Source: Alteromonadaceae bacterium
Lineage (GTDB): Bacteria; Pseudomonadota; Gammaproteobacteria; Enterobacterales; Alteromonadaceae
Reading direction: 5' to 3'
Length of the DNA: 45,203 nt
Assembly: GCA_002691625.1 (NCBI GenBank)
Contig: NZIK01000039.1
Location: forward strand, 15,734 to 60,936
The notes under the pieces were generated by a model. It was not told the DNA's origin. It saw nothing but the letters and a program-made list of their open reading frames with translations, and made no database searches. The position numbers and the translations under genes were made by a program. This document shows, piece by piece, positions 17,039 through 25,600 of this stretch (positions are counted from its first letter, which is position 1; the number at the start of each line of letters is the position of its first letter).

Positions 17039-18037
17039 TTATACGGTTTCCGTTACTTTGTTGAGCCCCGGCGGCGTATCAGGATCGAGGCCCATTTCCA
17101 TCGCCACCTGTTCAATATCCAGGTAAAAACGCTGCATTAACAGTAAGGGTACCACTCTTTTGTGCAAGGTCGTGTTGGCACAGTCCATTTTCACCATGTT
17201 AGCCCCGCGCTGGCGTACATTGTCTGACATCTTATGATGGAAAGCCTGCGACTCATCGGGAATGTCCAGATCGATAATCAGCAACGGCTTTTCAGCCAGG
17301 GTTACCGGCCCGTGAATAAACTCTGCACTGCTGAATGATTCGGCATGGATGCTCAGCACTTCTTTTAGTTTAAGCGCCACTTCCCTGGAGATCGCATAGC
17401 CAAAGGCGCGCCCTAACACTATGCAGTTTTGAACGCCCTGCAAATGTTCGGTTTTAAGTTGTGGAGGCTGCTCACACACGGCTTGCATAGCCACAGGCAA
17501 ATCAACAAGCGATGCTTCCAGCGCTTTGTTCTCGGACCACACCGCACATAACTGCAGCAACGCCGATAAACTGGCCAGATAACTCTTGGTTGCTGCCACC
17601 GCCTGCTCTTTGCCCGCGCGTATAGGTAAAACGGCATGACAAATGGATGCCAGCGGTGAAGTCTCATCATTTACCAATGCCACCGAATAAGCACCGCCCT
17701 GGCGGGCAAATTTGGCCTGATGCAGAATATCCGGGCTACGTCCTGACTGTGAAATCACAATCACAAGCGCATTTTTCAGGTTCAGTTGCTTATTGAAAAT
17801 CCCCGATACCGAAGGTGCGGCAGCGCACACCGGGATACCCAGCTCCACTTCATAGAGATATTTGGCGAAGACCCCGGCATGATCAGAAGAGCCACGGGCT
17901 ATCATCATGATCATGCTCGGCTGCAACGTACGTAAGGTTTCGGCAAGCTTGTCGCATACCGGCTTGTTGTGTTTAAGCTGATCGGCAATTACTGTGGCGG
18001 CCTGACGGGCCTCCTGTGCCATAATACTGTGTGTCAT
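17039..18037 (-). CDS. Glucosamine-6-phosphate deaminase, SIS type (NagB-II)
   Basis: The 332-residue protein consists of two SIS sugar-isomerase domains: IARGSSDHAGVFAKYL and ISQSGRSPDILHQAKFA in the first, FGYAISREVALKLKEV and SAEFIHGPVTL in the second. It lacks the glutaminase domain of GlmS. This is the NagB-II enzyme found in Shewanella-type pathways, which turns glucosamine-6-P into fructose-6-P and ammonia. A GGAGAGGG site precedes the ATG, which overlaps the nagK stop. It is unrelated in fold to classical NagB, so the classical symbol is left out. Confidence 0.93.
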   Translation of the reverse strand: MTHSIMAQEARQAATVIADQLKHNKPVCDKLAETLRTLQPSMIMMIARGSSDHAGVFAKYLYEVELGIPVCAAAPSVSGIFNKQLNLKNALVIVISQSGRSPDILHQAKFARQGGAYSVALVNDETSPLASICHAVLPIRAGKEQAVAATKSYLASLSALLQLCAVWSENKALEASLVDLPVAMQAVCEQPPQLKTEHLQGVQNCIVLGRAFGYAISREVALKLKEVLSIHAESFSSAEFIHGPVTLAEKPLLIIDLDIPDESQAFHHKMSDNVRQRGANMVKMDCANTTLHKRVVPLLLMQRFYLDIEQVAMEMGLDPDTPPGLNKVTETV

Positions 18038-18921
18038 TGTCCCTCTCCGGCTGTTACTGCTTGTTTTGCCAATAAGATTGCGCCCTGCTCCGGGCTGTAT
18101 GCGCAGGGTTGGAGCCGCTGCTGTATCGCTTCACTTAACAATGGCTGGTAAACGGCGGTCAGCCCGCCAATCAAACATAGTTCGAGCTCGCTATTGCCAA
18201 TAGCTTGTTCAGCAAGGCGCTGCAAATAGTGACGGCCCTCATCAATAAAACCAGCAACTACACTGTTACCGCTTTGGTACAAGGGCACCAGCGCGGTCAC
18301 AACGGCCGCATAATCGTTAGAATTAAACCCACTGCACTGCTGCACAATGTCTTCGGCCTGTTCACTGTTGAAGTGCGCACTAACTACGTTAAATACCGCA
18401 TCACGAGGCGCGAGATGGTCGTAGCCAAGCAAGGTATGCTGAATGGCCTGTAACCCCAGCCAGGCACCGCTGGCTTTATCGCCAATAGGAAAGCCGTGCC
18501 CACCAAAATCGGTAAAAGTGCGGTTGACGTAACGGGTAGCCGACGAACCGGTACCACAAACAATCACCGCACCAGACTCTCCCCGGTGTGCACCGGCGCA
18601 GGCGGCGTGCAGGTCGCTCACCAGGTGCACCCGCGCAAAGGGCAACTGCCGTTGCAGAAAGGCCTGGCTGGCCCCGGCAATATTGGCGCCGGCAAGGCCC
18701 GCACACAACACTACCTGCTCGAAGGTAATATCCAGCCCGCACTGCTCGATAGCCTGGGCACAGGCCTGGCGAATTGACGCCTCGGCTACATTGGCATTGC
18801 GCATGATGTTAGCCGGGCCGCTACTGGCAGTCGCCAGCAACTCGCCGTGCTGGTCCTCAAGGCGAACCCGGCAACGGCTCCCTCCACCATCAACACCAAT
18901 AAAATACGTGTTACTTTTCAT
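18034..18921 (-). CDS. nagK: N-acetylglucosamine kinase, BadF/BadG ATPase type
   Basis: The 295-residue protein has the ASKHA fold of the BadF/BcrA family: phosphate-1 motif FIGVDGGGSRCRVRL at residues 7-21, VIVCGTGSSATRY (phosphate-2) and LCLIGGLTAVYQPLLSEAI (adenosine). In Alteromonadales this type phosphorylates GlcNAc at O6 in the cytoplasm after NagP uptake. The 3' end overlaps the deaminase gene by 4 nt. The 105-bp gap upstream, before the hexosaminidase gene, shows no operator-like palindrome, so it is probably transcribed from upstream. Confidence 0.92.
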   Translation of the reverse strand: MKSNTYFIGVDGGGSRCRVRLEDQHGELLATASSGPANIMRNANVAEASIRQACAQAIEQCGLDITFEQVVLCAGLAGANIAGASQAFLQRQLPFARVHLVSDLHAACAGAHRGESGAVIVCGTGSSATRYVNRTFTDFGGHGFPIGDKASGAWLGLQAIQHTLLGYDHLAPRDAVFNVVSAHFNSEQAEDIVQQCSGFNSNDYAAVVTALVPLYQSGNSVVAGFIDEGRHYLQRLAEQAIGNSELELCLIGGLTAVYQPLLSEAIQQRLQPCAYSPEQGAILLAKQAVTAGEGQ

Positions 18922-19026
18922 AGTTAATTGTTCTCAACTTGCAGTCGTTGCCCCGGCACCAATGGTCTGAATTACGCTTGTGGGCAGCGATATAAATATA
19001 ATTATGGTCTGTCGTCAGCATGCTGC

Positions 19027-21516
19027 TTAGGGCTCCACGGCAATAATTCGGCTGGTGTGAGGGCTGTTAATTAAACGTGCTCGCACAAAATGGATATTGT
19101 TTGCCGACACAGCGCCGGTGTAGGTGTGCCAGGTCATGGCATCTGCGCTGTATTCCAGCTTCAGATTTGGCATGGCGGCCCGCAATTCCAATTTATGATG
19201 TGCGTCGATGTGGTAACCCGGTGGCGGTATTCGGACATTTATATCCGCTTGTACCAGCCGTGGATAGTGGCGCTTCGCCACCACCTGGGTAAATTCGGTA
19301 AAGTCGCGATTGAGCGCTGGCAAAAACTCCGCCTGACTCACCTTGCCCTCCCACGCGGCCTGATGCCAGGCGCGCTCTGCAAATGCCAGTAAACGGGGAA
19401 AGAGCATGTATTCCACGCTGCGCTGATCGCGGGTTATTTCGGTCCAGAGCTGGGCCTGCATACCCAGTACATGTGTCGCCTCCTGTGCGGGTTCGTCGGC
19501 ATAGGGCTGACCCATTCTGTCAGTCCAAAGCTGTGCGTGCTGGCCAAGATACTGCGGCATAAAGCCAAAGACCCGCTTTAGCGACACCGACTTCGCGCCC
19601 CAGTAATAACCAGGCTCAAGCGGATCGTTCTGATAAGGAAAGTCAAAATAGAGTACATCGGGGAGTGACAGCACCGCCGGCGTATTGCTTGCGGCTAGCT
19701 GACTAACCGTTTTACTTGCACCTGCCGGCAGGGTTTGCCAAACATTCACATACACGTTGGCATTCGGCAAGGCCGGTAAGGCTTCCATCATGCCATCCCT
19801 CCAGCCAGCCATTACCAGCCCCTTGTTATTACCCAGTTTAATGATTTCCTGGATAAAGGTTTTGGCGATGTCGTGGGGGGCAATGCCCGACTCTTGACAA
19901 GCGGCCGATTCGGTCCAGGCGCCAGCCGTTTCATCGGCGCCAATGTGGTAGGTGTGGAGTGGCACCCCCGCTTGCTGATGCATCACTTTGAGTTCTGCCA
20001 GCAATTTATCGATAAACCGAAACGTTGAAGGTAAGCACGGATTAAGGGTATTGTCGTTGTAGTGCTGAATAGAGGAATAAACCGATTTATCGCTGAATTC
20101 AGTGAGCAGATACATTTCAGCCTGCTCCGGTTTGCGCTCGGCCATCAGGCGGTGATAGCGTGCTTCCATTGCTTTTATTGCTGCCCGGGAATGGCCCGGC
20201 ATATCCAGCGATGGGATCACTTCTATGCCCCACTGGTTAGCCAGCTGCAACAGATTTTGATACTGCTGCACACTCAAATAACCATTCACCCCGGCATCTC
20301 GATGTGGCCCGGAGCCTAGCTGTGGCATAAGACAACGCCGCTCGGACTCGTCGTGACAGCGGTAAGCGCCCACCTCGGTAAGCTCGGGCAAGCCCGGGAT
20401 TTCAAGCCGCCATCCCTCATCATCACTGACATGCAAATGAAGCTTATTGAGTTTTAATATCGCCATCTGCTCCAGCAGCATGGTGATTGAGTCGTAGCCG
20501 GTAAAGCTACGGGCAATATCGAAATGCACACCGCGAAAGGCAAAGCGAGGCGCGTCGGCACTAGTCGTTAACGGAACCTGGCCAGTTTGCGGGTCGCGCA
20601 ACTGAGCCAGCGTGAGTAAGCCATAGCCTGCCGCTTTATCTGATGCCGCTGTCAGGGTGATGGCCTGCTCCTCAATGCGCAATGCATAGTGTTCGAGCCC
20701 GCTGAACTGCTGTCTGGCGATAACAATACTGATAGTTTCCTGCTGCTCACCAACTGGCAGGCCCAGTTGCTCAACAAGCGGTAACCAGGGCGCTAAATGC
20801 ACAGCATCAGAGGGTAATTTAATGCCTGTTAAATGGCGCTTTTGCAGACTGTCCTGGCGCTGTTTTACCTTTGGCACAACGCGGTTTGCAGTCACTAGAG
20901 GCCATTGCTCAGGCAAGTCAGCAAATTGTGCCTTGCTGGTCTCCAGCGGCAATACATCATCGGCGTTGCGACGATACTGCTTTGGTTTAGTCCAGCTGCC
21001 GGCATGCGCGTTCACCGGTAAACCAGAGCCCCGCTCAGCCTGTTGCACAGTGCTATCGATAACTACCGGCGCCAGCGCATCAGCTACCAGGTAGTAATTG
21101 GGCATGATGTCAGACCGGGCTGCATGCCAGGCAGGTGCCGCAATGCGTATAGTCTCGGTAGTATCAGCGGGTATCGTGCGGGTAATATGCATCTCATGGT
21201 GATCGCCATTGATATGGCTGATGCTAACGGCACTGTTTTGTACCGCTGCGATAGGGGTAATGTGACTAAAGTGGATCACCGTTCCTTTGGTTAGCGCAAC
21301 GTCCTCGGTTTGCAATCGAATTTGGGCGCTGAAACAGCGTCCGGCAATTTGTTCTGACTCACAAGCTGTCTGCTCAGTGTTATCCAATACCTGATATTGC
21401 ACATCCAGCGTCCGGCCTAACTGATTAAGTTCGTGCTGGGTAACAGCCACCGCGCTGGCACTTAAGCTCGCTACAGTGCAGACCAGGCAATATTTAATTA
21501 GGGTATTGATCATCAT
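19027..21516 (-). CDS. GH20 beta-N-acetylhexosaminidase (chitobiase type), exported
   Basis: The 829-residue enzyme cleaves GlcNAc from the non-reducing end of chitooligosaccharides. A signal peptide (about residues 1-24, LVCTVASLSASAVA) is followed by a chitobiase N-terminal domain (about 30-160), a GH20b domain (about 235-325) and the GH20 barrel (about 325-745). The catalytic Asp-Glu pair is D528-E529 in YHIGADETAG. A C-terminal immunoglobulin-like domain follows. The length is close to other chitobiases. It lies between the TonB receptor and nagK in the same operon and probably acts in the periplasm. Confidence 0.95.
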   Translation of the reverse strand: MMINTLIKYCLVCTVASLSASAVAVTQHELNQLGRTLDVQYQVLDNTEQTACESEQIAGRCFSAQIRLQTEDVALTKGTVIHFSHITPIAAVQNSAVSISHINGDHHEMHITRTIPADTTETIRIAAPAWHAARSDIMPNYYLVADALAPVVIDSTVQQAERGSGLPVNAHAGSWTKPKQYRRNADDVLPLETSKAQFADLPEQWPLVTANRVVPKVKQRQDSLQKRHLTGIKLPSDAVHLAPWLPLVEQLGLPVGEQQETISIVIARQQFSGLEHYALRIEEQAITLTAASDKAAGYGLLTLAQLRDPQTGQVPLTTSADAPRFAFRGVHFDIARSFTGYDSITMLLEQMAILKLNKLHLHVSDDEGWRLEIPGLPELTEVGAYRCHDESERRCLMPQLGSGPHRDAGVNGYLSVQQYQNLLQLANQWGIEVIPSLDMPGHSRAAIKAMEARYHRLMAERKPEQAEMYLLTEFSDKSVYSSIQHYNDNTLNPCLPSTFRFIDKLLAELKVMHQQAGVPLHTYHIGADETAGAWTESAACQESGIAPHDIAKTFIQEIIKLGNNKGLVMAGWRDGMMEALPALPNANVYVNVWQTLPAGASKTVSQLAASNTPAVLSLPDVLYFDFPYQNDPLEPGYYWGAKSVSLKRVFGFMPQYLGQHAQLWTDRMGQPYADEPAQEATHVLGMQAQLWTEITRDQRSVEYMLFPRLLAFAERAWHQAAWEGKVSQAEFLPALNRDFTEFTQVVAKRHYPRLVQADINVRIPPPGYHIDAHHKLELRAAMPNLKLEYSADAMTWHTYTGAVSANNIHFVRARLINSPHTSRIIAVEP

Positions 21517-21573
21517 TGAACATCTTTGTGGTGGGTTAAGGTACAGATAAATAATGTCGTTCAGCCAACACTG

Positions 21574-21602
21574 CCGCTGACCGGCACGTAACCGGCCAGC
21601 GG
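21574..21602 (-). other. Intercistronic hairpin between the TonB receptor and hexosaminidase genes
   Basis: An 11-bp stem (CCGCTGGCCGG with CCGGTCAGCGG on the minus strand, one G-U pair) encloses a 7-nt loop, 8 nt after the receptor stop codon. No T tract follows, so it is more likely an mRNA stabiliser or processing element than a terminator. It could let the receptor be expressed at a higher level than the enzymes. Confidence 0.6.
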
Positions 21603-21609
21603 TGGTTAC

Positions 21610-24339
21610 TTAAAAACTCATGCTCGCACCAACAAACAGGCGTCGGCCATTCGCACTCTGGGTGCCACCGAGACGAGCGCCATCAGACTCCCGCACATAG
21701 TAGTTTTCCCAGATTTCATCGGTCAGGTTTAAGGCTTCCGCTTTAAACGTAACGTTGTCATTAAACTGCCAGCTAAACTGTGCATCCAGTTGCGCTTGTT
21801 CATCGCGATACTGGGTACCAATTTCGGCCTGAGCAATGAAGTACTCAGAACGATAGTTGTAGTTCAGGCGCGCGCTGTACTGGTCTGTTTCATAATAAAC
21901 GCCTACGTTAAACGAGTTCTTCGACGTATTGGGGAAGCTCACCGTGCGGCTGGTGAGTGTGGCCCCAATAATATTACCGTCATCATCCAGTACCGGTGCA
22001 GCTTCGTCAATTTCGGCATCATCCAGATCGGTATAGGTATAGTTGAAGTACCCGCCAAAGCCGTTCTCAAAGGCGTGCTGAAGCTGGAACTCAAAGCCTT
22101 CCAGTGCCGTTTTACCACCGTTTTCGGGGGTGCTCAGCTGATTAATTTGCTGACCGTTAATTTCTTTAGCCACGGTTTTGGTAAAGATAAAGTCGCTGAT
22201 GTCTTTTCTGAAGAACGTAATTGACGCCAGTGACGCACTGTCAAAGTACCATTCCACACCGGTTTCAAACTGATTGGCCGTTAACGGATTCAGCGCCGGG
22301 TTACCCGCTGAGCCTGAACTGGTTTCCGGGGTAAGATTCACCGCAGGCGCCAGTTGGAAAGGTGCCGGGCGGGTAATCACACGTGCTGCGGCAAAACGTA
22401 AGATAACGTCTTCAGACAGGTTGTAAGCAATGTTTGCACTGGGCAGCCACTCTTTATACTCGCTGTCATACGCGACGTCCTGGCCAGAGTTTAAATCAAA
22501 GCCATTTGAGGTTGAGTCGGTTTCCACATAGCGAATACCAATGTTACCGCGCAGATCGTCGGTTGAGAATTTTGCCATGGTATATAAGGCGGTAATGCTC
22601 TCTTCAATATCAAACGACGCATCTTTGAGGAACACATTGCTATTACGGCACAGACTGCCTGCATTACCTTCATTACACTCCGAAACGTCGTATAACGCTG
22701 AGTACATCAGGTCTTTGTCTGGCATAAAATAGCTCGCCGCCACGCCATTGGTTTGTGAATGACTGACATTCACCATGTCGCCGCTCCAGAATTCGCTCGC
22801 CGGCCCCAGGCTGCCTTCACCGGTGGGGGCAAGATTGGCCAGATCCGTACGATAACGTTGCTGTGAGAAGCTACGGTCGCGGAATTTCATACCCGATTTG
22901 ATTTCGTTAATGGCGCCCCACTCGACAAAGTGGCTGTAGTCAAACTGCAGGTAGTCTTCTTTATCTTCAGTGCTGTTTTCCTGATCGAAGATACCGCCTA
23001 ACCACATTTCATCGCCAGGGTTAGCCAACCAGGGGCTGGCGCTGACAAAGTCGATATACGGATTAGTGCCACCCTGGTTATAAAAATCAAATGACGCACG
23101 CTCATCATCAGGGGTTACCCAGAACTCAGTGAAGAAGTCATTGTTAGTTCCTTCACCACTGGTGGTACCTAACTGGAAGTGCAGCTCACCATTTTCCATG
23201 GTGTAGGTACCCTCTAAATCCAGCACCTCGGTAGACATTTCTGAACCGTCACGGAAGATATTGTCGTAGGCAATATGACGCGCCCAGCCCGGACGATTTG
23301 GTACGCCAGTCACCGCCAGTGAATCAACAATACCATTACTTACCGAACCTGGATTAGTATCTGTACCTAAGAACGCCACGCCTCTGAACGGGATACCGAT
23401 AAGATTGGAGTTAACGTTATCCGCTTCCATTACCGACGACATATAGTGCAAAGACAAGTCCAGATTATCTGTTACCAGCCACTGACCGGTGATATCAAAG
23501 CCTTTACGTTTACGATCCTGCTTAAACAAAGCAGAACCCATTCCCCATGGAATGGCACCACGCTCACTGGCACCCTGTGGCGCTTCGATAAGCGGGTCAA
23601 TACGCGGAATGCTGGGGCCAAACCAGCCAAAATCTTCGTTGGTTTCGCGCTGCACGGTACGTTGCTGATAGCTGGCTGAAACCAGTAAACCAAACGTACC
23701 GTCATCATTTTTCCAGCTGTATAAGCCAGATAGCGACGGATCGGTAGTTTCTGCGTTATCACTGTACTGACCTTCAATAGACACCTGCGAGGTATTGGCA
23801 TCAAGGTCCAGCGGTTTGCGGGTACGCAGAATTACCGTACCACCCAGCGCCCCTTCATCTAAATCGGCCTGGGAGGATTTATACACCTCAAGACCGGCAA
23901 CCATTTCAGAAGCCAGGATCTCAAAGTTAAAGTTACGGGTTGCATCAGACAGCACGAACCATTGTGCGGTACCCACAGCCTGGCCATTCAGTAATGTGAG
24001 GTTTTGGTCGGGCTGCACACCACGGATGGTCACGCCCTGGCCTTCACCGAAATCACGGTCGATAGTGATCCCCGGAATACGTGACAACGATTCGGCCACG
24101 TTCTTATCCGGGAACTTGCCAATATCCTCGGCGGTAATGGCATCCACCACGCCGTCGGAAAAGCGTTTGGTGTTGATATTTTCTTTTTGGCTTGCCCGAA
24201 TACCACGGATTTCAATTACTTCGGTATTATCCGCGCCTTCCTGTGCAAAGACAGCCGGCGTTGAAGTTGCCGCTACTGCACCGACTGCCAGTGCCAGACG
24301 AAGCCCACGAGTTAATTTAGTTATTCTGTGTTTTTGCAT
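21610..24339 (-). CDS. TonB-dependent outer-membrane receptor, probably for chitooligosaccharides
   Basis: The 909-residue protein has a signal peptide (cleavage near AVFAQ), a TonB-box-like EVIEIRG near residue 40, and a plug domain with AITAEDIGKFPDKNVAESLSRIPG and GVTIRGV. A long beta barrel follows and ends in RRLFVGASMSF with a terminal Phe. This subfamily carries oligosaccharides in Alteromonadales and Caulobacter. ATG 24339 with AAGGA 8 nt upstream is preferred over an in-frame GTG at 24342. It is the first gene of the leftward nag operon, so chitin oligomers are the likely substrate. Confidence 0.93.
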   Translation of the reverse strand: MQKHRITKLTRGLRLALAVGAVAATSTPAVFAQEGADNTEVIEIRGIRASQKENINTKRFSDGVVDAITAEDIGKFPDKNVAESLSRIPGITIDRDFGEGQGVTIRGVQPDQNLTLLNGQAVGTAQWFVLSDATRNFNFEILASEMVAGLEVYKSSQADLDEGALGGTVILRTRKPLDLDANTSQVSIEGQYSDNAETTDPSLSGLYSWKNDDGTFGLLVSASYQQRTVQRETNEDFGWFGPSIPRIDPLIEAPQGASERGAIPWGMGSALFKQDRKRKGFDITGQWLVTDNLDLSLHYMSSVMEADNVNSNLIGIPFRGVAFLGTDTNPGSVSNGIVDSLAVTGVPNRPGWARHIAYDNIFRDGSEMSTEVLDLEGTYTMENGELHFQLGTTSGEGTNNDFFTEFWVTPDDERASFDFYNQGGTNPYIDFVSASPWLANPGDEMWLGGIFDQENSTEDKEDYLQFDYSHFVEWGAINEIKSGMKFRDRSFSQQRYRTDLANLAPTGEGSLGPASEFWSGDMVNVSHSQTNGVAASYFMPDKDLMYSALYDVSECNEGNAGSLCRNSNVFLKDASFDIEESITALYTMAKFSTDDLRGNIGIRYVETDSTSNGFDLNSGQDVAYDSEYKEWLPSANIAYNLSEDVILRFAAARVITRPAPFQLAPAVNLTPETSSGSAGNPALNPLTANQFETGVEWYFDSASLASITFFRKDISDFIFTKTVAKEINGQQINQLSTPENGGKTALEGFEFQLQHAFENGFGGYFNYTYTDLDDAEIDEAAPVLDDDGNIIGATLTSRTVSFPNTSKNSFNVGVYYETDQYSARLNYNYRSEYFIAQAEIGTQYRDEQAQLDAQFSWQFNDNVTFKAEALNLTDEIWENYYVRESDGARLGGTQSANGRRLFVGASMSF

Positions 24340-24363
24340 CACTCAAGTCCTTGTTCTCACTAT

Positions 24364-24381
24364 AATGACAACGCTGTCATT
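24364..24381. promoter_or_regulatory. LacI-type operator, receptor-proximal
   Basis: AATGACAACGCTGTCATT is an 18-bp palindrome with one mismatched pair, 25 bp before the receptor start codon. It shares the arms AATGACA/TGTCATT and the central CG step with the perfect site at 24430. Binding by the NagR encoded next to it is inferred. Confidence 0.85.
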
Positions 24382-24395
24382 TTACTCGTAAATAA

Positions 24396-24414
24396 AATGA
24401 CAGTCGCGTTCACT
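24396..24414. promoter_or_regulatory. Possible degenerate third operator
   Basis: AATGACAGTCGCG followed by TTCACT keeps the left arm AATGACA and a degraded right arm. It lies halfway between the two strong palindromes (arm starts at 24364, 24396 and 24430). It may be an auxiliary or decayed site. Confidence 0.4.
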
Positions 24415-24429
24415 AGTCATAATTTGGCT

Positions 24430-24447
24430 AATGACAGCGCTGTCATT
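24430..24447. promoter_or_regulatory. LacI-type operator, perfect palindrome
   Basis: AATGACAGCGCTGTCATT is a perfect 18-bp palindrome with the central CG typical of LacI-family sites. It sits in the divergent promoter region, 126 bp before the nagR start and 90 bp before the receptor start. With its twin at 24364 the centres are 66 bp apart, about six helical turns, which would suit looping or cooperative binding. Confidence 0.88.
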
Positions 24448-24572
24448 GAGTGTTAAGCTACAACAAGGAATTAACCTTTGCAAACATATTTATTTACTAT
24501 TCGGCGTGTGCATTACGTAAGCTATTGATAAATATATGCAAAAAATTGTTTAAAAATTATTCTGGAGGCATA

Positions 24573-25595
24573 ATGTCTGCCACAATAAAAAGTGTTGCTC
24601 AATACGCCGGTGTTTCCATTAAAACCGTTTCCCGGGTGATTAATAACGAAGGGACCGTAAAACCAGACACCCTGGCAAAAGTGCAGCAGGCCATAGACGC
24701 GTTGGATTATCGACCGAACAAAGCGGCGCGCGATCTGGCTGGCCGTGACAACTATGTGCTCGGTTACGTGTACGACAACCCCAATGCCTACTACATTCTG
24801 GCTATGCAAAACGGTATTCTTAAGGAGTGTCGGTCCAACGGCTATGAGCTGCTGATCCACCCCTGCGACGCCACCAATCCTGACATTATCGATGAGCTGG
24901 TTAACATGGTTAACAGTGCCCGCTTAGCCGGCCTGATCCTGTCTCCCCCGCTATCTGAAATGCCTGATGTCCTGCATGCCATGGACGAAAAAGGCATTCA
25001 GTATGTGCGGGTGCTATCGGGCGATAAAGCCCCTGACGACAAGCCTTGCGTGCTGGTAGACGATTACCAGGCTGCCCGCCAAATTACGGGTCACCTGCTC
25101 GATCAGGGTCATCGGCGCATTGCGTTTATCGCTGGTGAAAAACAGCACCATTCCACCACCGAACGTCAGCGCGGTTTTTATCAGGCGTTGGCAGATCATG
25201 GCATTAAAGCAGACCCGGAGCTTGTGATTGATGGCACCTATTCATTCGGTACCGGTGTGCAAAGTATTCAGCAGCTACTGGCATTGCCTGAGCCGCCCAC
25301 TGCGCTATTTGCCTGTAACGATGAAATAGCTGCGGGTGCGCTGTTCGGTGCCCGCATGCAAGGTGTAGATGTGCCTGAAGCGCTGGCCATTGCCGGGTTT
25401 GAGAACAGCCCGTTTTCAACCCAAACGTTTCCGCCACTCACCACCGCTTCGCAGCCCACAGCGCAAATTGCCCAGCGGGCTACGTCTTCATTAATTCGCT
25501 CGCTTCAGGCCCGCAAACGTAAAGCCGAGAACCACACGATTCCAGCTGATATCTTTGTGCCTGAACTGATAGTTCGCGAATCCACCAGCCGGTAG
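24573..25595 (+). CDS. nagR: LacI-family repressor of the GlcNAc/chitooligosaccharide operon
   Basis: The 340-residue protein starts with a LacI helix-turn-helix (ATIKSVAQYAGVSIKTVSRVINNE, residues about 3-26) and the hinge YRPNKAARDLAGRDNY, then a periplasmic-binding-protein-like effector domain with ALFACNDEIAAGAL and ALAIAGFENSPF. ATG 24573 is chosen because GGAGG lies 4 nt upstream; the longer open frame from 24450 runs through the operator and is not protein-like. It is divergent from the nag operon and 5 bp upstream of the halogenase gene. A GlcNAc-derived sugar phosphate is the probable inducer. Confidence 0.92.
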   Translation: MSATIKSVAQYAGVSIKTVSRVINNEGTVKPDTLAKVQQAIDALDYRPNKAARDLAGRDNYVLGYVYDNPNAYYILAMQNGILKECRSNGYELLIHPCDATNPDIIDELVNMVNSARLAGLILSPPLSEMPDVLHAMDEKGIQYVRVLSGDKAPDDKPCVLVDDYQAARQITGHLLDQGHRRIAFIAGEKQHHSTTERQRGFYQALADHGIKADPELVIDGTYSFGTGVQSIQQLLALPEPPTALFACNDEIAAGALFGARMQGVDVPEALAIAGFENSPFSTQTFPPLTTASQPTAQIAQRATSSLIRSLQARKRKAENHTIPADIFVPELIVRESTSR

Positions 25596-25600
25596 CCATT

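Noticed and set aside
23795..24391. 198-residue open frame on the plus strand opposite the TonB receptor
   Set aside because: It mirrors the coding strand of a clear TonB receptor, has serine/arginine-rich composition typical of antisense frames, and runs into the operator region.
24450..24572. 41-residue N-terminal extension of nagR
   Set aside because: It begins next to the operator at a non-ATG codon, and the ATG at 24573 has a GGAGG site and the exact LacI-family N-terminus.
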